14,747 nt of DNA from Deltaproteobacteria bacterium (GTDB lineage Bacteria; Desulfobacterota; Desulfuromonadia; Desulfuromonadales; BM103): NCBI GenBank assembly GCA_019313105.1, contig JAFDBW010000321.1:1-14747 (forward strand), written 5' to 3'. The first letter of the stretch is position 1; each line of letters opens with the position of its first letter. The position numbers and the translations under genes are program-made. Below are positions 1-7,398 of the stretch, piece after piece. The notes beneath the pieces are model-generated. The model worked only from the letters and a program-made list of their open reading frames with translations, did no database searches and was not told the origin of the DNA.

Positions 1-269
1 ATCTTCAGCGATTCGGCGTGAATTCTCACCAGCCGGGTCAGGTCAGCAAGCTCGTCCCGACCGACGTAGGCCGCACAAATATCGAGAACCTGGGCGCCCT
101 TGGCTTCCTGGTCGAGGCCGATACGCAGACAGCCATCAAAATCGTCAGCCAACAGACACTCGCGGAACTTTTTCGAGCCGTTCGGATTGGAACGCTCGCC
201 GATTAAAAGCGGTGGGATTTCCTGACCGATTTCGACGGCCTGGTAGAGACTGGAGAGTGAAGGTTTCAT
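1..269 (-). CDS. metH: Methionine synthase pterin-binding unit, 5' part only (cut by window edge)
   Basis: Only the first 89 codons are present; the gene runs off the left edge. The protein begins MKPSLSSLYQ and carries the methyltetrahydrofolate-binding signature GERSNPNGSKKFRE at about residues 24-37, followed by GAQVLDICAAYVGRDE, both typical of the pterin-binding TIM barrel of cobalamin-dependent methionine synthase. In the family this barrel presents methyl-THF to the cobalamin domain, which passes the methyl group to homocysteine. The start is well supported: the ATG at 269 follows GGAGG by a few bases and overlaps the stop of the homocysteine-binding gene as ATGA, so translation is probably coupled. 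Normally both barrels are in one polypeptide; here they are separate genes. Whether cobalamin-binding and reactivation domains follow cannot be seen. Confidence 0.88.
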   Translation of the reverse strand, partial: MKPSLSSLYQAVEIGQEIPPLLIGERSNPNGSKKFRECLLADDFDGCLRIGLDQEAKGAQVLDICAAYVGRDELADLTRLVRIHAESLK

Positions 270-1189
270 ACCGTCACCTCCCGTGCTGCCGGAGTCAAAT
301 CGGCGCAAGCCGCTGCAAGTTGGCGGATATGTTCAGGGGTCGTGCCACAGCAGCCGCCGATAACGCTGACACCATCCTGTTCGACAAACTGGGCCATGTG
401 ATGGACAAAATCATCAGGCGTCATCGGGTAATGGGTTTTGCCGTCCACCACTTCCGGCAAGCCTTGGTTCGGCATGCAGGAGATGCGCTGCGGCCAGTTA
501 TGACTGAGATAGCGAATATGAGAGGCCATGTCACTTGGACCGGTCGCACAGTTGAGCCCGAGGGAGAAGATCGGGAAGGGCTCCAGTGTGGCGCAGATGG
601 CCGCGATGTCGCTGCCGACCAGCATGGTCCCCTGACGTTCCATCGTCACCGAGACCAGCACCGGCAACTCCCGGCCAAGCTCATCGAGCACCTCGAAGCA
701 GGCGACCAGGGCCGTCTTTACCTGCAACAAATCCTGGCAGGGTTCAATCGCACTGGCATCGACACCGGCTTCGACCAACGCCCGGATCTGCTCGGCCAGT
801 GACCGGGACAACTCTTCCACGGAGATATGGCCGAGCGACGGTAGCTTGGTGGTCGGTCCGACCGAGCCGGCCACATAGCGGCCCGATCGATCGCCGATCG
901 CGGCGCGGGCATTGGCAACCGCGGCACGGTTGATCTCGCTAACCCGGTCACCAAGATCATATTCGTCAAGCACGATGGAACTGGCACCAAAGGTGTTGGT
1001 TTCCACCACCATCGCCCCGGCATCGAGAAATGATTCGTGCAGGGCGACGATCTTTTCCGGAGCCGTCAGGTTGAGAAGCTCGTTGCACCCTTCACATCCC
1101 TGCCAAGCCTCATCAGGGATCATCATCTCCTGCAGGTTGGTGCCGCAGGCACCGTCGAACAGGAGGATTTTTTCATCAGCAAAACTCAT
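266..1189 (-). CDS. metH: Homocysteine S-methyltransferase unit of a split methionine synthase
   Basis: This 307-residue protein is the length of the N-terminal homocysteine-binding barrel of MetH (about 325 residues in the fused enzyme) and stops where the barrel ends. Visible motifs are LLFDGACGTNLQ near the start, ETNTFGAS around residue 60, LNCATG (Cys about 214) and IGGCCGTTPEHI (Cys about 280-281); these three cysteines are the expected zinc ligands that activate the homocysteine thiol. It acts in the cytoplasm with the pterin unit encoded next, which it overlaps by 4 bp. The start is ambiguous: ATG at 1189 gives MSFADEK, but the ribosome site AAGGA (1202-1206) lies 12 bases from it and only 6 from an in-frame TTG at 1195, so TTG may be used. 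The protein changes by only two residues. An alternative role is a betaine- or S-methylmethionine-type methyltransferase, but the neighbour favours MetH. Confidence 0.9.
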   Translation of the reverse strand: MSFADEKILLFDGACGTNLQEMMIPDEAWQGCEGCNELLNLTAPEKIVALHESFLDAGAMVVETNTFGASSIVLDEYDLGDRVSEINRAAVANARAAIGDRSGRYVAGSVGPTTKLPSLGHISVEELSRSLAEQIRALVEAGVDASAIEPCQDLLQVKTALVACFEVLDELGRELPVLVSVTMERQGTMLVGSDIAAICATLEPFPIFSLGLNCATGPSDMASHIRYLSHNWPQRISCMPNQGLPEVVDGKTHYPMTPDDFVHHMAQFVEQDGVSVIGGCCGTTPEHIRQLAAACADLTPAAREVTV

Positions 1190-1191
1190 AA

Positions 1192-1299
1192 TCAAGCTAT
1201 ATCCTTATAAAGTGATACGAACGTTTTGGCAGGTCTTGACCACATTTTAATAAACAAGGCCGACCCGATGGTCCGCCCCTGCAGATCGATCAGTGTCAT
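1192..1299 (-). CDS. Possible 35-codon ORF between the zinc protein and metH
   Basis: A short open frame (begins MTLIDLQGRTIGSALF) starts 8 bases after the stop of the zinc-binding protein. It ends in a TGA that overlaps the possible TTG start of the homocysteine-binding gene. The frame stays open upstream of the ATG into the end of the zinc protein gene (reading QLKELSLL before the ATG), so it could also be a frameshifted tail of that gene. I see no convincing ribosome site and recognise no family. It is listed because otherwise the 112 bases between the two genes would be unexplained. Confidence 0.22.
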   Translation of the reverse strand: MTLIDLQGRTIGSALFIKMWSRPAKTFVSLYKDIA

Positions 1300-1307
1300 C
1301 AGCAGGC

Positions 1308-1496
1308 TCAGCTCTTTGAGCTGCCACAGACTATGCAGACCCGGGCCGTTTCGTAGAGCCCGTTGTCCCTGTTGTAGACTGAGGCAGGACGCAGGTGCAA
1401 TTCACAGGTCACCCGAAAGCAGAGATCGCAGGCCTGGCTTTCGGTGTCAGCCGATTTGAAATCGCAGACATGACATATCCAGGGGGATTTTTCCAT
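1308..1496 (-). CDS. Small Cys-rich zinc-binding protein, unknown function
   Basis: This is a 62-residue protein starting MEKSPWICHVCDF. Its putative metal ligands are Cys8, Cys11, Cys23, Cys26, Cys31, His34, Cys54 and Cys57, spaced C-x2-C-x11-C-x2-C-x4-C-x2-H-x19-C-x2-C, which would hold two zinc ions. The first six ligands follow the spacing of AN1/treble-clef zinc fingers, and the last pair is a simple knuckle ending CIVCGSS. There is no signal peptide or membrane segment. A longer frame opens at 1583, but the composition becomes zinc-finger-like only from the ATG at 1496, which has a weak GAGAG element before it. It is oriented toward metH and may be cotranscribed. The conserved-looking ligand pattern in such a short frame argues that it is real; the function is unknown, with nucleic-acid or protein binding possible. 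Confidence 0.62.
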   Translation of the reverse strand: MEKSPWICHVCDFKSADTESQACDLCFRVTCELHLRPASVYNRDNGLYETARVCIVCGSSKS

Positions 1497-1747
1497 TTCA
1501 CTCTCAGCGGAACAGTGCGTCACCTGTAAACCTCTGCAAAAGCTCTGTCTGGCAACCTGCGCATTATGACCTGTGAGGTGCACAAAGGCAAGTCAACGAT
1601 TAAAGGAATATCAATCTTCACGGGTAGATGGCAAGCACCTCTTGACCCTTCGGCATAAAACGGTATTCTTGCTCTGATATTCAGGGTGCGGGACTGCCTG
1701 CACCGATCAATGATGCCGACTAAAAACTTTCGCCAGAAGGAATCCCC
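1497..1747. other. Divergent intergenic region between zinc protein and aminotransferase
   Basis: These 251 bases separate a minus-strand gene from a plus-strand gene and should hold promoters for both. A plausible plus-strand promoter is listed separately. I see no RNA gene, long repeat or strong terminator. Longer minus-strand frames crossing this region look like shadows. Confidence 0.5.
1642..1669 (+). promoter_or_regulatory. Candidate sigma-70 promoter for the aminotransferase
   Basis: TTGACC (1642-1647) is followed after 16 bases by TATTCT (1664-1669), matching 5 of 6 and 4 of 6 consensus positions. It lies about 80 bases before the aminotransferase ATG. The assignment is from motif matching only. 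Confidence 0.35.
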
Positions 1748-2920
1748 ATGCAAACATTCAATCCACCTGTTCGTACCCTGATGGGCCCTGGACCATCCGA
1801 TGTTTACCCGAGAGTTCTCGAGGCCCTGTCGCGCCCGACCATCGGCCATCTGGACCCGGCTTTTATCCGCATGATGGATGAGCTCAAGGAACTTCTCCAA
1901 TACGCTTTCCAGACCAGGAACGCCATGACCATGCCGGTCTCCGCTCCCGGTTCGGACGGCATGGAAACCTGTTTCGTCAACCTGGTGGAACCGGGTGACA
2001 AGGTGATCGTCTGTCAAAACGGTGTCTTCGGCGGACGCATGAAGGAAAATGTCGAACGCTGCGGCGGGATTGCCGTGATGGTCGAGGATAGCTGGGGAGA
2101 CGCCATTGATATCAACAAGCTCGAAGACGCCCTCAAGGCCCACGACGACGCCAGAATCGTCGCGATGGTCCATGCCGAGACCTCTACGGGGGCCCAGTCC
2201 GATGTGGCGACACTGGTCAAGCTTGCCCACCAGCACGATTGTCTGACGATCGTCGACACCGTCACCTCGCTCGGCGGGACCCCGGTCAAGGTCGACGAAT
2301 GGGGCATCGATGCCATCTACTCCGGCTCACAGAAATGCCTCTCCTGCACTCCCGGCATTGCCCCGGTCAGCTTCAACGAGCGCGCCCTGGAAAAGATTCG
2401 GGATCGACAGACCAAGGTACAGAGCTGGTTCATGGACCTCAACCTGGTTATGGGTTACTGGGGGGAGGGGGCCAAGCGAGCCTATCATCACACCGCCCCG
2501 ATCAACGCCCTCTATGCCCTCCACGAAGCGCTACTGATCCTCAATGAGGAAGGTTTGGAAGAAGCCTGGGCGCGCCACCGGAAGAACCACCTGGCACTCA
2601 GAGCAGGTCTTGAAGCAATGGGGCTGTCATTCATCGTCAAGGAGCCTGACCGTCTGCCGCAACTGAACGCCGTCACCATCCCTGCCGGAGTTGACGATGC
2701 GTCGGTTCGCAGCCGGCTGCTCAACGAATACAACCTCGAGATCGGTGCCGGGCTCGGCGCGCTGGCCGGGAAGGTCTGGCGGATCGGCCTCATGGGTCAC
2801 GCCAGCCGCGCCGAGAACATCCTGCTGTGTGTTGGCGCGCTTGAGTCTGTTCTGGGGGATATGGGTGCCGAAATCAATACAGGTGTCGCCCTGCCGGCCA
2901 TGCAGAAGGCTCTCGCCTGA
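1748..2920 (+). CDS. Class V aminotransferase, alanine/serine-glyoxylate type
   Basis: This 390-residue PLP enzyme starts after AAGGAA at 1737-1742. It opens with LMGPGPSDVYPRVLEALSRP, the substrate-loop signature of alanine-glyoxylate, serine-glyoxylate and serine-pyruvate aminotransferases. HAETSTGAQSD and IVDTVTSLGG around residues 140-175 belong to the PLP pocket, with the Asp binding the pyridine nitrogen. SGSQKCLSC contains the Schiff-base lysine (Lys196). WRIGLMGHAS near residue 345 is the usual C-terminal arginine motif for the substrate carboxylate. Length is normal and no secretion signal is present. Lying just before malate synthase and isocitrate lyase, it probably converts glyoxylate to glycine with alanine or serine as amino donor. 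The sequence does not settle the donor. It has its own promoter candidate and a hairpin after it, so it is likely a separate transcript. Confidence 0.88.
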   Translation: MQTFNPPVRTLMGPGPSDVYPRVLEALSRPTIGHLDPAFIRMMDELKELLQYAFQTRNAMTMPVSAPGSDGMETCFVNLVEPGDKVIVCQNGVFGGRMKENVERCGGIAVMVEDSWGDAIDINKLEDALKAHDDARIVAMVHAETSTGAQSDVATLVKLAHQHDCLTIVDTVTSLGGTPVKVDEWGIDAIYSGSQKCLSCTPGIAPVSFNERALEKIRDRQTKVQSWFMDLNLVMGYWGEGAKRAYHHTAPINALYALHEALLILNEEGLEEAWARHRKNHLALRAGLEAMGLSFIVKEPDRLPQLNAVTIPAGVDDASVRSRLLNEYNLEIGAGLGALAGKVWRIGLMGHASRAENILLCVGALESVLGDMGAEINTGVALPAMQKALA

Positions 2921-2944
2921 CGTTGTCCACCACCGTTCGAAAAT

Positions 2945-2977
2945 AGCGGGGGAAGTCTCCATGTGACTTCCCCCGCT
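2945..2977 (+). terminator. Hairpin terminator after the aminotransferase
   Basis: A perfect 13-bp stem (2945-2957 with 2965-2977) with a 7-base loop lies 25 bases past the aminotransferase stop. The tail is GTGTTTC, poor in T, so it may be a weak intrinsic terminator or a 3' stabilising hairpin. Confidence 0.65.
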
Positions 2978-3063
2978 GTGTTTCATGAGGGAATTGTTTT
3001 GATAACGGTAAAAAGTTCACAAATATCAAGAAATTTATAGACTGAAAACTGAAAATACATTAA

Positions 3064-3080
3064 TTGACTAAATTAGTCAA
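3064..3080. promoter_or_regulatory. 17-bp perfect palindrome, probable operator before malate synthase
   Basis: TTGACTAAATTAGTCAA has 8-bp arms around one central base. It lies in the AT-rich 222-bp gap before the malate synthase/isocitrate lyase pair, 63 bases before the start codon. Its left arm doubles as a possible -35 box (TTGACT), with a weak -10 (GGTTAT, 3088-3093) 18 bases on, so a bound dimer would block the promoter. Perfect odd-length palindromes of this size are typical of TetR- or GntR-type repressor sites. The half-site spacing does not fit CRP/FNR. The regulator is unknown. Confidence 0.55.
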
Positions 3081-3109
3081 ATTTAGAGGTTATCGCCAGT
3101 TTCGTCAAC

Positions 3110-3121
3110 AAAATCGATTTT
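3110..3121. repeat. 12-bp AT-rich palindrome near the malate synthase ribosome site
   Basis: AAAATCGATTTT is a perfect palindrome ending about 10 bases before the ribosome site AGGGAGG (3131-3137). It could be a second operator or chance in AT-rich DNA. Confidence 0.25.
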
Positions 3122-3142
3122 ACTGTACTGAGGGAGGAACCG

Positions 3143-5050
3143 ATGAGTTCAACCGCAACATCCACCCAGGGTTCGGGTCTGCAAATCCGGGACAACCTGG
3201 CCAACGATTATTCTGATATCTACACCCCCGAAGTGCTCGCAGCACTCGCTCACATGTCACAATATAATGTCGAACAGAAACGCTTGATGGATGAGCGCAC
3301 CAAGCGCCGCCTGACCCGGATGCGTGATCGCAAGCCAATCGGCTTTCTGCGGGCAGACAGCGTAATCGAGGGAACCGGAATTCGCGTCCAGGACGCCCGC
3401 GACGGCAACTTCGTCGGTGCGGTGATCCCGCACGATCTCCAACGCCAGTGGCTGCAGGGCACAGGGCCCGCCGCCAAGCCGAATTCCCCGGTCAAAGCCA
3501 ACCTGCGTAACGTCGCCTACGCCCTGCTCTCAGGTGCCGACGGCTGGATGTTTGATGGTGAAGACGCGCTCGGCCAGATCACCACCATGTCGCTCGACAA
3601 CCAGCGCAGCCTCAAGCTGGCGATTGCCCGCGACCCGCAGTTTCTCGAAGTCGCCGAAGCTGTCTCGGCAGAGATGAATGCCTGGGCGCGGGATTTCTTC
3701 GGTCGCGAGATTATCTCCGACTGGCGCGAGCAGCTTGATTTTACCACCAAGATCTTCCGCGCTCGCGGACTGCATCTCGATGACCGCCACATTCGCCTGG
3801 ATGGTGAATCGTTTTCTGCATCGATCACCGACATGACCCTGTATGTGGTCAACAACTATAAAGTCCTGCAGGCTGCCGGTTCTTCAATTGTCCTTTACCT
3901 GCCGAAAATCCAGACCGCCGAGGAAGCCGGGTACTGGAACAGGCTGCTCACTGCACTGGAAAGCTACCTGGGCCTGGACGAGGGCACAATCAAGGTATAC
4001 GTGCTGGTGGAACAGCTCGAAGCGACCTTCCAGCTGATGGAAATCAGGGCAGCGCTCGGTTTGCATTTCGTCGGTTTCAACACCGGGCGCTGGGACTACA
4101 TTAACAGCGTCTCCGATGCCAACTGCTGGGATTCGGGTTTCATTAATCCCAACATCGAATCAATCGTTATGACCTACGGCTACATGCGCAACTACGAGGA
4201 CCGCGTTCGCCGGGCCGTGAACACCCCGGACGCCAACGGCAACTTCGCCCTCTGGCAAGGCGGCATGGAGCCAAACATCCCGGTCGGTTCGAAAGAAGGC
4301 GTGGCCAACAGCATGAAGAAGGCCAAGGCCGGTGCCGTCCGTGAGCAACAGGAAGGTGCCTGCGGCAAGTGGATTGCGCACTGGAAGATGGCCCACATCA
4401 TCCGGCCGGTCTGGGAAGAAGTCGGCGAAGACAACCAGAGCGGTCGAAAATTCCCGCCCCTGACTTATACCGATGAGGACGCAGCCGGTCTGACCTTGAT
4501 CGAACCTGCCCCCCGGACTGTGCGAGGAGCCCGCAACCTGCTGAGCGTTGCACTGCAGTACGGCAACGCCTTCGGCCAGGGGCTACAGGCAGCAGCACTC
4601 AAGCCGGCGGACTTTTTCGGCAACGATGACATACTCTACCTGATGGAGGACATGGCGACCGGTGAGATACGCCTGAGCATCCTCTGGGAGTGGATTCACA
4701 AGGGCGCCGCCCTCACCGAGGACGACCCTGAAACCGGCCTGAACGCTGGTGATGTCTTCAGCGTCGAGATTTTTGCCCGCCTGCTCGATGAGGAATACGC
4801 CAAGTTGCAGGCCGCAAGCAACCGTGACGTGCACGACAATTCCAAGAACACCACGCTGCCAATGGCCCGGGCTATCGTTGAAGCTTATGTCCTTGATGAC
4901 GTCAAGGCCCCCTGGTACATCGACCTGCTGAATATCAACCTGAACAACCATGACCTCAATGTGGCCAAACAACGCATCAGCCGGTATATGGAGGCTTTCA
5001 AGAAAGAGGGCACTCGTATCACTGAAAACCTTGACACTTTACCGGCTTAA
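3143..5050 (+). CDS. aceB: Malate synthase, AceB-like, long and divergent
   Basis: It catalyses glyoxylate + acetyl-CoA + water to malate, the second step of the glyoxylate shunt. The 635-residue protein starts 5 bases after AGGGAGG. Family landmarks in order are FDGEDALGQ (about 132-140), FRARGLHLDDRHIRLDGE with the catalytic arginine, YLPKIQTAEEA, VLVEQLEATFQ with the metal-binding Glu, FNTGRWDYINS, GGMEPNIPV, and LMEDMATGEIRLSILWEW holding the presumed catalytic base Asp503. It is about 100 residues longer than typical AceB (about 530) yet lacks the layout of the 720-residue GlcB form. The usual DGTWVAHP block reads GKWIAHW (408-414), an unusual change close to the active site. The gene is 27 bp ahead of isocitrate lyase and surely in one operon with it. 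Identity as a malate synthase superfamily member is firm; exact substrate is slightly less so. Confidence 0.88.
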   Translation: MSSTATSTQGSGLQIRDNLANDYSDIYTPEVLAALAHMSQYNVEQKRLMDERTKRRLTRMRDRKPIGFLRADSVIEGTGIRVQDARDGNFVGAVIPHDLQRQWLQGTGPAAKPNSPVKANLRNVAYALLSGADGWMFDGEDALGQITTMSLDNQRSLKLAIARDPQFLEVAEAVSAEMNAWARDFFGREIISDWREQLDFTTKIFRARGLHLDDRHIRLDGESFSASITDMTLYVVNNYKVLQAAGSSIVLYLPKIQTAEEAGYWNRLLTALESYLGLDEGTIKVYVLVEQLEATFQLMEIRAALGLHFVGFNTGRWDYINSVSDANCWDSGFINPNIESIVMTYGYMRNYEDRVRRAVNTPDANGNFALWQGGMEPNIPVGSKEGVANSMKKAKAGAVREQQEGACGKWIAHWKMAHIIRPVWEEVGEDNQSGRKFPPLTYTDEDAAGLTLIEPAPRTVRGARNLLSVALQYGNAFGQGLQAAALKPADFFGNDDILYLMEDMATGEIRLSILWEWIHKGAALTEDDPETGLNAGDVFSVEIFARLLDEEYAKLQAASNRDVHDNSKNTTLPMARAIVEAYVLDDVKAPWYIDLLNINLNNHDLNVAKQRISRYMEAFKKEGTRITENLDTLPA

Positions 5051-5077
5051 GGCCGCTTTTATAAACGGGAGAAGAAA

Positions 5078-7333
5078 ATGAACACATTTGCTGATGACGT
5101 CAAGGCAACCCGAGACTGGTTTGCCAACCCACGTTTCGACAACATCCTGCGCCTTTATACAGCGGACCAGGTAGTCGAGCAGCGCGGCACCATCCCGGTC
5201 GACTACACGATTGCACGGGACGCCGCGGCGGCCTTCTACGACCGCCTGCTGGAATTGTTCAACGACGGAAAGTCAATCACCACCTTCGGCCCCTACTCGC
5301 CCGGTCAGGCCGTTTCCATCAAACGCATGGGGATCGAAGGGATCTACCTCGGTGGCTGGGCCACTTCAGCAAAGGGTTCGGCCAATGAAGACCCCGGCCC
5401 CGACCTGGCCAGCTATCCCCTGAGCCAGGTCCCCGATGAAGCGGCGCCGCTGGTCAGGGCTCTCCTCGCCGCGGACCGTAACCAGTACTTCCTGCGCCTG
5501 CGCATGAGCGAAAAGGAGCGCAGCCGGATTCCCGAGGTCGACTATCGCCCGTTCATCATCGCCGATGCCGACACCGGCCACGGCGGTGACGCCCATGTGC
5601 GCAACCTGGTCCGACGTTTCGTTGAAGTCGGTGTCCCGGGCTATCACATCGAAGACCAGAAACCGGGCGTGAAAAAGTGCGGCCACCAGGCGGGCAAGGT
5701 GCTGGTCCCGGTAGACGAACAGATTAAACGCCTGAACGCGGCACGCTTTCAGCTTGACGTCATGCGCGTACCAGGAATTATCGTCGCACGGACCGACGCC
5801 GAGGCGGCGACCTTCCTCGACGGCCGCGGCGATGAGCGCGATCATCGCTTCATCCTGGGCGCCACCAACACCAACATCCCCAATTACAAGACGGCCTTCC
5901 TCGCCATCATGCGCCAGTTCCACGCCAAGGGCGTCCCGGAGATCAATGGTCACCTGATGTACCGTATCTCCGACGAGGCCTATGCGAAAGCCGATGAATG
6001 GTTGAACAAGAACGGCCTCTCGGCAGAAATCGACGCTGCGATCAAAGCGCTGCCGGATCACAGCACGGTTGTGATCAATGCCGCTCTCGATGATGCGGCG
6101 ACCCGCCTGCTCGACCTCTGGCAGATGGAAGCCAGCATGAAGACCTACGGTGAGGCAGTTGCCGACGTCATGGCCTTCCACCACGACGAAGGCGCTGAAC
6201 TGCCAATGAGCGTCGAGGAATGGAACGCTTTCGTTGAAGAGGCTTCTTTCGTCGAAGCGCGTCAGAAAGCCCGCTCGATGGGCTTCAACATCATCTGGAA
6301 CTGCGACATTGCCCGCACCCCGGAAGGCTACTACCAGGTCAAGGGCGGCATCCCCTACGCCATCGCCAAATCGCTGGCCGTGGCTCCCTTTGCAGATATT
6401 CTGTGGATGGAGACCAAGACCGCCGACCTCCACGATGCGAAGATCTTCGCCGACGCTATCCATGCCGTCTACCCGAACAAGATGCTGGCTTACAACCTCT
6501 CGCCCTCCTTTAACTGGGACTCCACCGGCATGAGCGAAGAAGAAATGAGCGCCTTCCCGGCGGAACTCGGCAAGATGGGCTTCGTCTTCAACTTCATCAC
6601 CTACGGTGGCCACCAGGTCGACGGCATGGCGGGCGAGGAGTTTGCCCGCGCCCTCAAGGAAGACGGCATGCTCGCCCTGGCCCGTCTGCAGCGTAAGCTG
6701 AGACTGGTCGATTCGCCTTACAAGACGCCACAAACCTACGTTGGCGGCCCGCGTTCAGATGCCGGCTTGATGGCGGTATCCGGCGGCACTGCGACGACCA
6801 AGGCGATGGGCAAGGGTTCCACCCAGTACCAGCACCTGATCGAAACCGAAGTTCCGCCAAAGCGTCTTGAGGATTGGCTCAAACACTGGGCCGGGCACTA
6901 CAAACTCGATTCAGACCTGCGGGTCACGCTCAGACCGCATACGGCTGGTTCGGAGCTTTTAGAGCTGACCCTGGTTGACAGCAAGAACAACAAGATGGCC
7001 AACATCATCTTCGCCGTCCTGCAGGATCGTCGCGAGCGCAACATGCTCTCGATCCGCGACCAGAACACCTTCAACGAGGACTTTCGCAAGAAGCGCCTGA
7101 TGACCCTGATCACGCTGTTCCTGATCCATCGTTACAAGGCCGTGTCGGTCCACTACGTCACCCCGACCGAGGACAATCAGTTCCAGGCCGAGGGGATGCG
7201 GGGACTTGGTCTTTACGAAGAAATCCGTACCGAGATTGGCGAGATCATCGTCGCCCAAGTGGCTGCGGAAAGAGTCAAGGAGCTGGTCAAGCCTGACAGC
7301 GATGAGCTGAAGAAGCTGATTGCGAAAAGCTGA
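5078..7333 (+). CDS. aceA: Isocitrate lyase, long ICL2-type with C-terminal extra domain
   Basis: It cleaves isocitrate to glyoxylate and succinate, the entry to the glyoxylate shunt. The protein has 751 residues, against about 430 for the common bacterial enzyme and about 766 for mycobacterial ICL2. The start ATG follows GGGAGAAG. Motifs: GGWATSAKGS (92-101), FIIADADTGHGG (159-170, metal site), KKCGH with catalytic Cys201, IVARTDAEAAT, and YNLSPSFNWD. DERDHRFILGATN belongs to the ICL2 insertion. The last ~140 residues (from about 610) resemble the ICL2 C-terminal domain, which in Mycobacterium tuberculosis binds acetyl-CoA and activates the enzyme; that role here is inferred. The active-site loop reads KKCGHQAGK, with Ala where Gly is usual. 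It is the second gene of the malate synthase operon and is followed by a strong terminator. Confidence 0.93.
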   Translation: MNTFADDVKATRDWFANPRFDNILRLYTADQVVEQRGTIPVDYTIARDAAAAFYDRLLELFNDGKSITTFGPYSPGQAVSIKRMGIEGIYLGGWATSAKGSANEDPGPDLASYPLSQVPDEAAPLVRALLAADRNQYFLRLRMSEKERSRIPEVDYRPFIIADADTGHGGDAHVRNLVRRFVEVGVPGYHIEDQKPGVKKCGHQAGKVLVPVDEQIKRLNAARFQLDVMRVPGIIVARTDAEAATFLDGRGDERDHRFILGATNTNIPNYKTAFLAIMRQFHAKGVPEINGHLMYRISDEAYAKADEWLNKNGLSAEIDAAIKALPDHSTVVINAALDDAATRLLDLWQMEASMKTYGEAVADVMAFHHDEGAELPMSVEEWNAFVEEASFVEARQKARSMGFNIIWNCDIARTPEGYYQVKGGIPYAIAKSLAVAPFADILWMETKTADLHDAKIFADAIHAVYPNKMLAYNLSPSFNWDSTGMSEEEMSAFPAELGKMGFVFNFITYGGHQVDGMAGEEFARALKEDGMLALARLQRKLRLVDSPYKTPQTYVGGPRSDAGLMAVSGGTATTKAMGKGSTQYQHLIETEVPPKRLEDWLKHWAGHYKLDSDLRVTLRPHTAGSELLELTLVDSKNNKMANIIFAVLQDRRERNMLSIRDQNTFNEDFRKKRLMTLITLFLIHRYKAVSVHYVTPTEDNQFQAEGMRGLGLYEEIRTEIGEIIVAQVAAERVKELVKPDSDELKKLIAKS

Positions 7334-7360
7334 GTTAACCAGGCAGCGCTAAACGCAGAA

Positions 7361-7398
7361 CGCCGCTGGACAGATGATCGTCCAGCGGCGTTTTTTTT
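7361..7398 (+). terminator. Intrinsic terminator of the malate synthase/isocitrate lyase operon
   Basis: An 11-bp GC-rich stem (7361-7371 with 7380-7390) with an 8-base loop is followed directly by eight T. It begins 27 bases after the isocitrate lyase stop. On the other strand no T-run follows the stem, so it should act mainly on plus-strand transcripts. Confidence 0.93.

Noticed and set aside
1520..2236. 238-codon minus-strand frame across the aminotransferase start
   Set aside because: It is a shadow of the aminotransferase, with no ribosome site and no recognisable domain.
3064..3080. CRP/FNR site before malate synthase
   Set aside because: The TTGAC and GTCAA halves are seven bases apart rather than the four expected.
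5366..6733. 455-codon open frame antisense to isocitrate lyase
   Set aside because: It lies wholly within a clear isocitrate lyase gene. Its protein matches no family, and long antisense frames are common in GC-rich genes.
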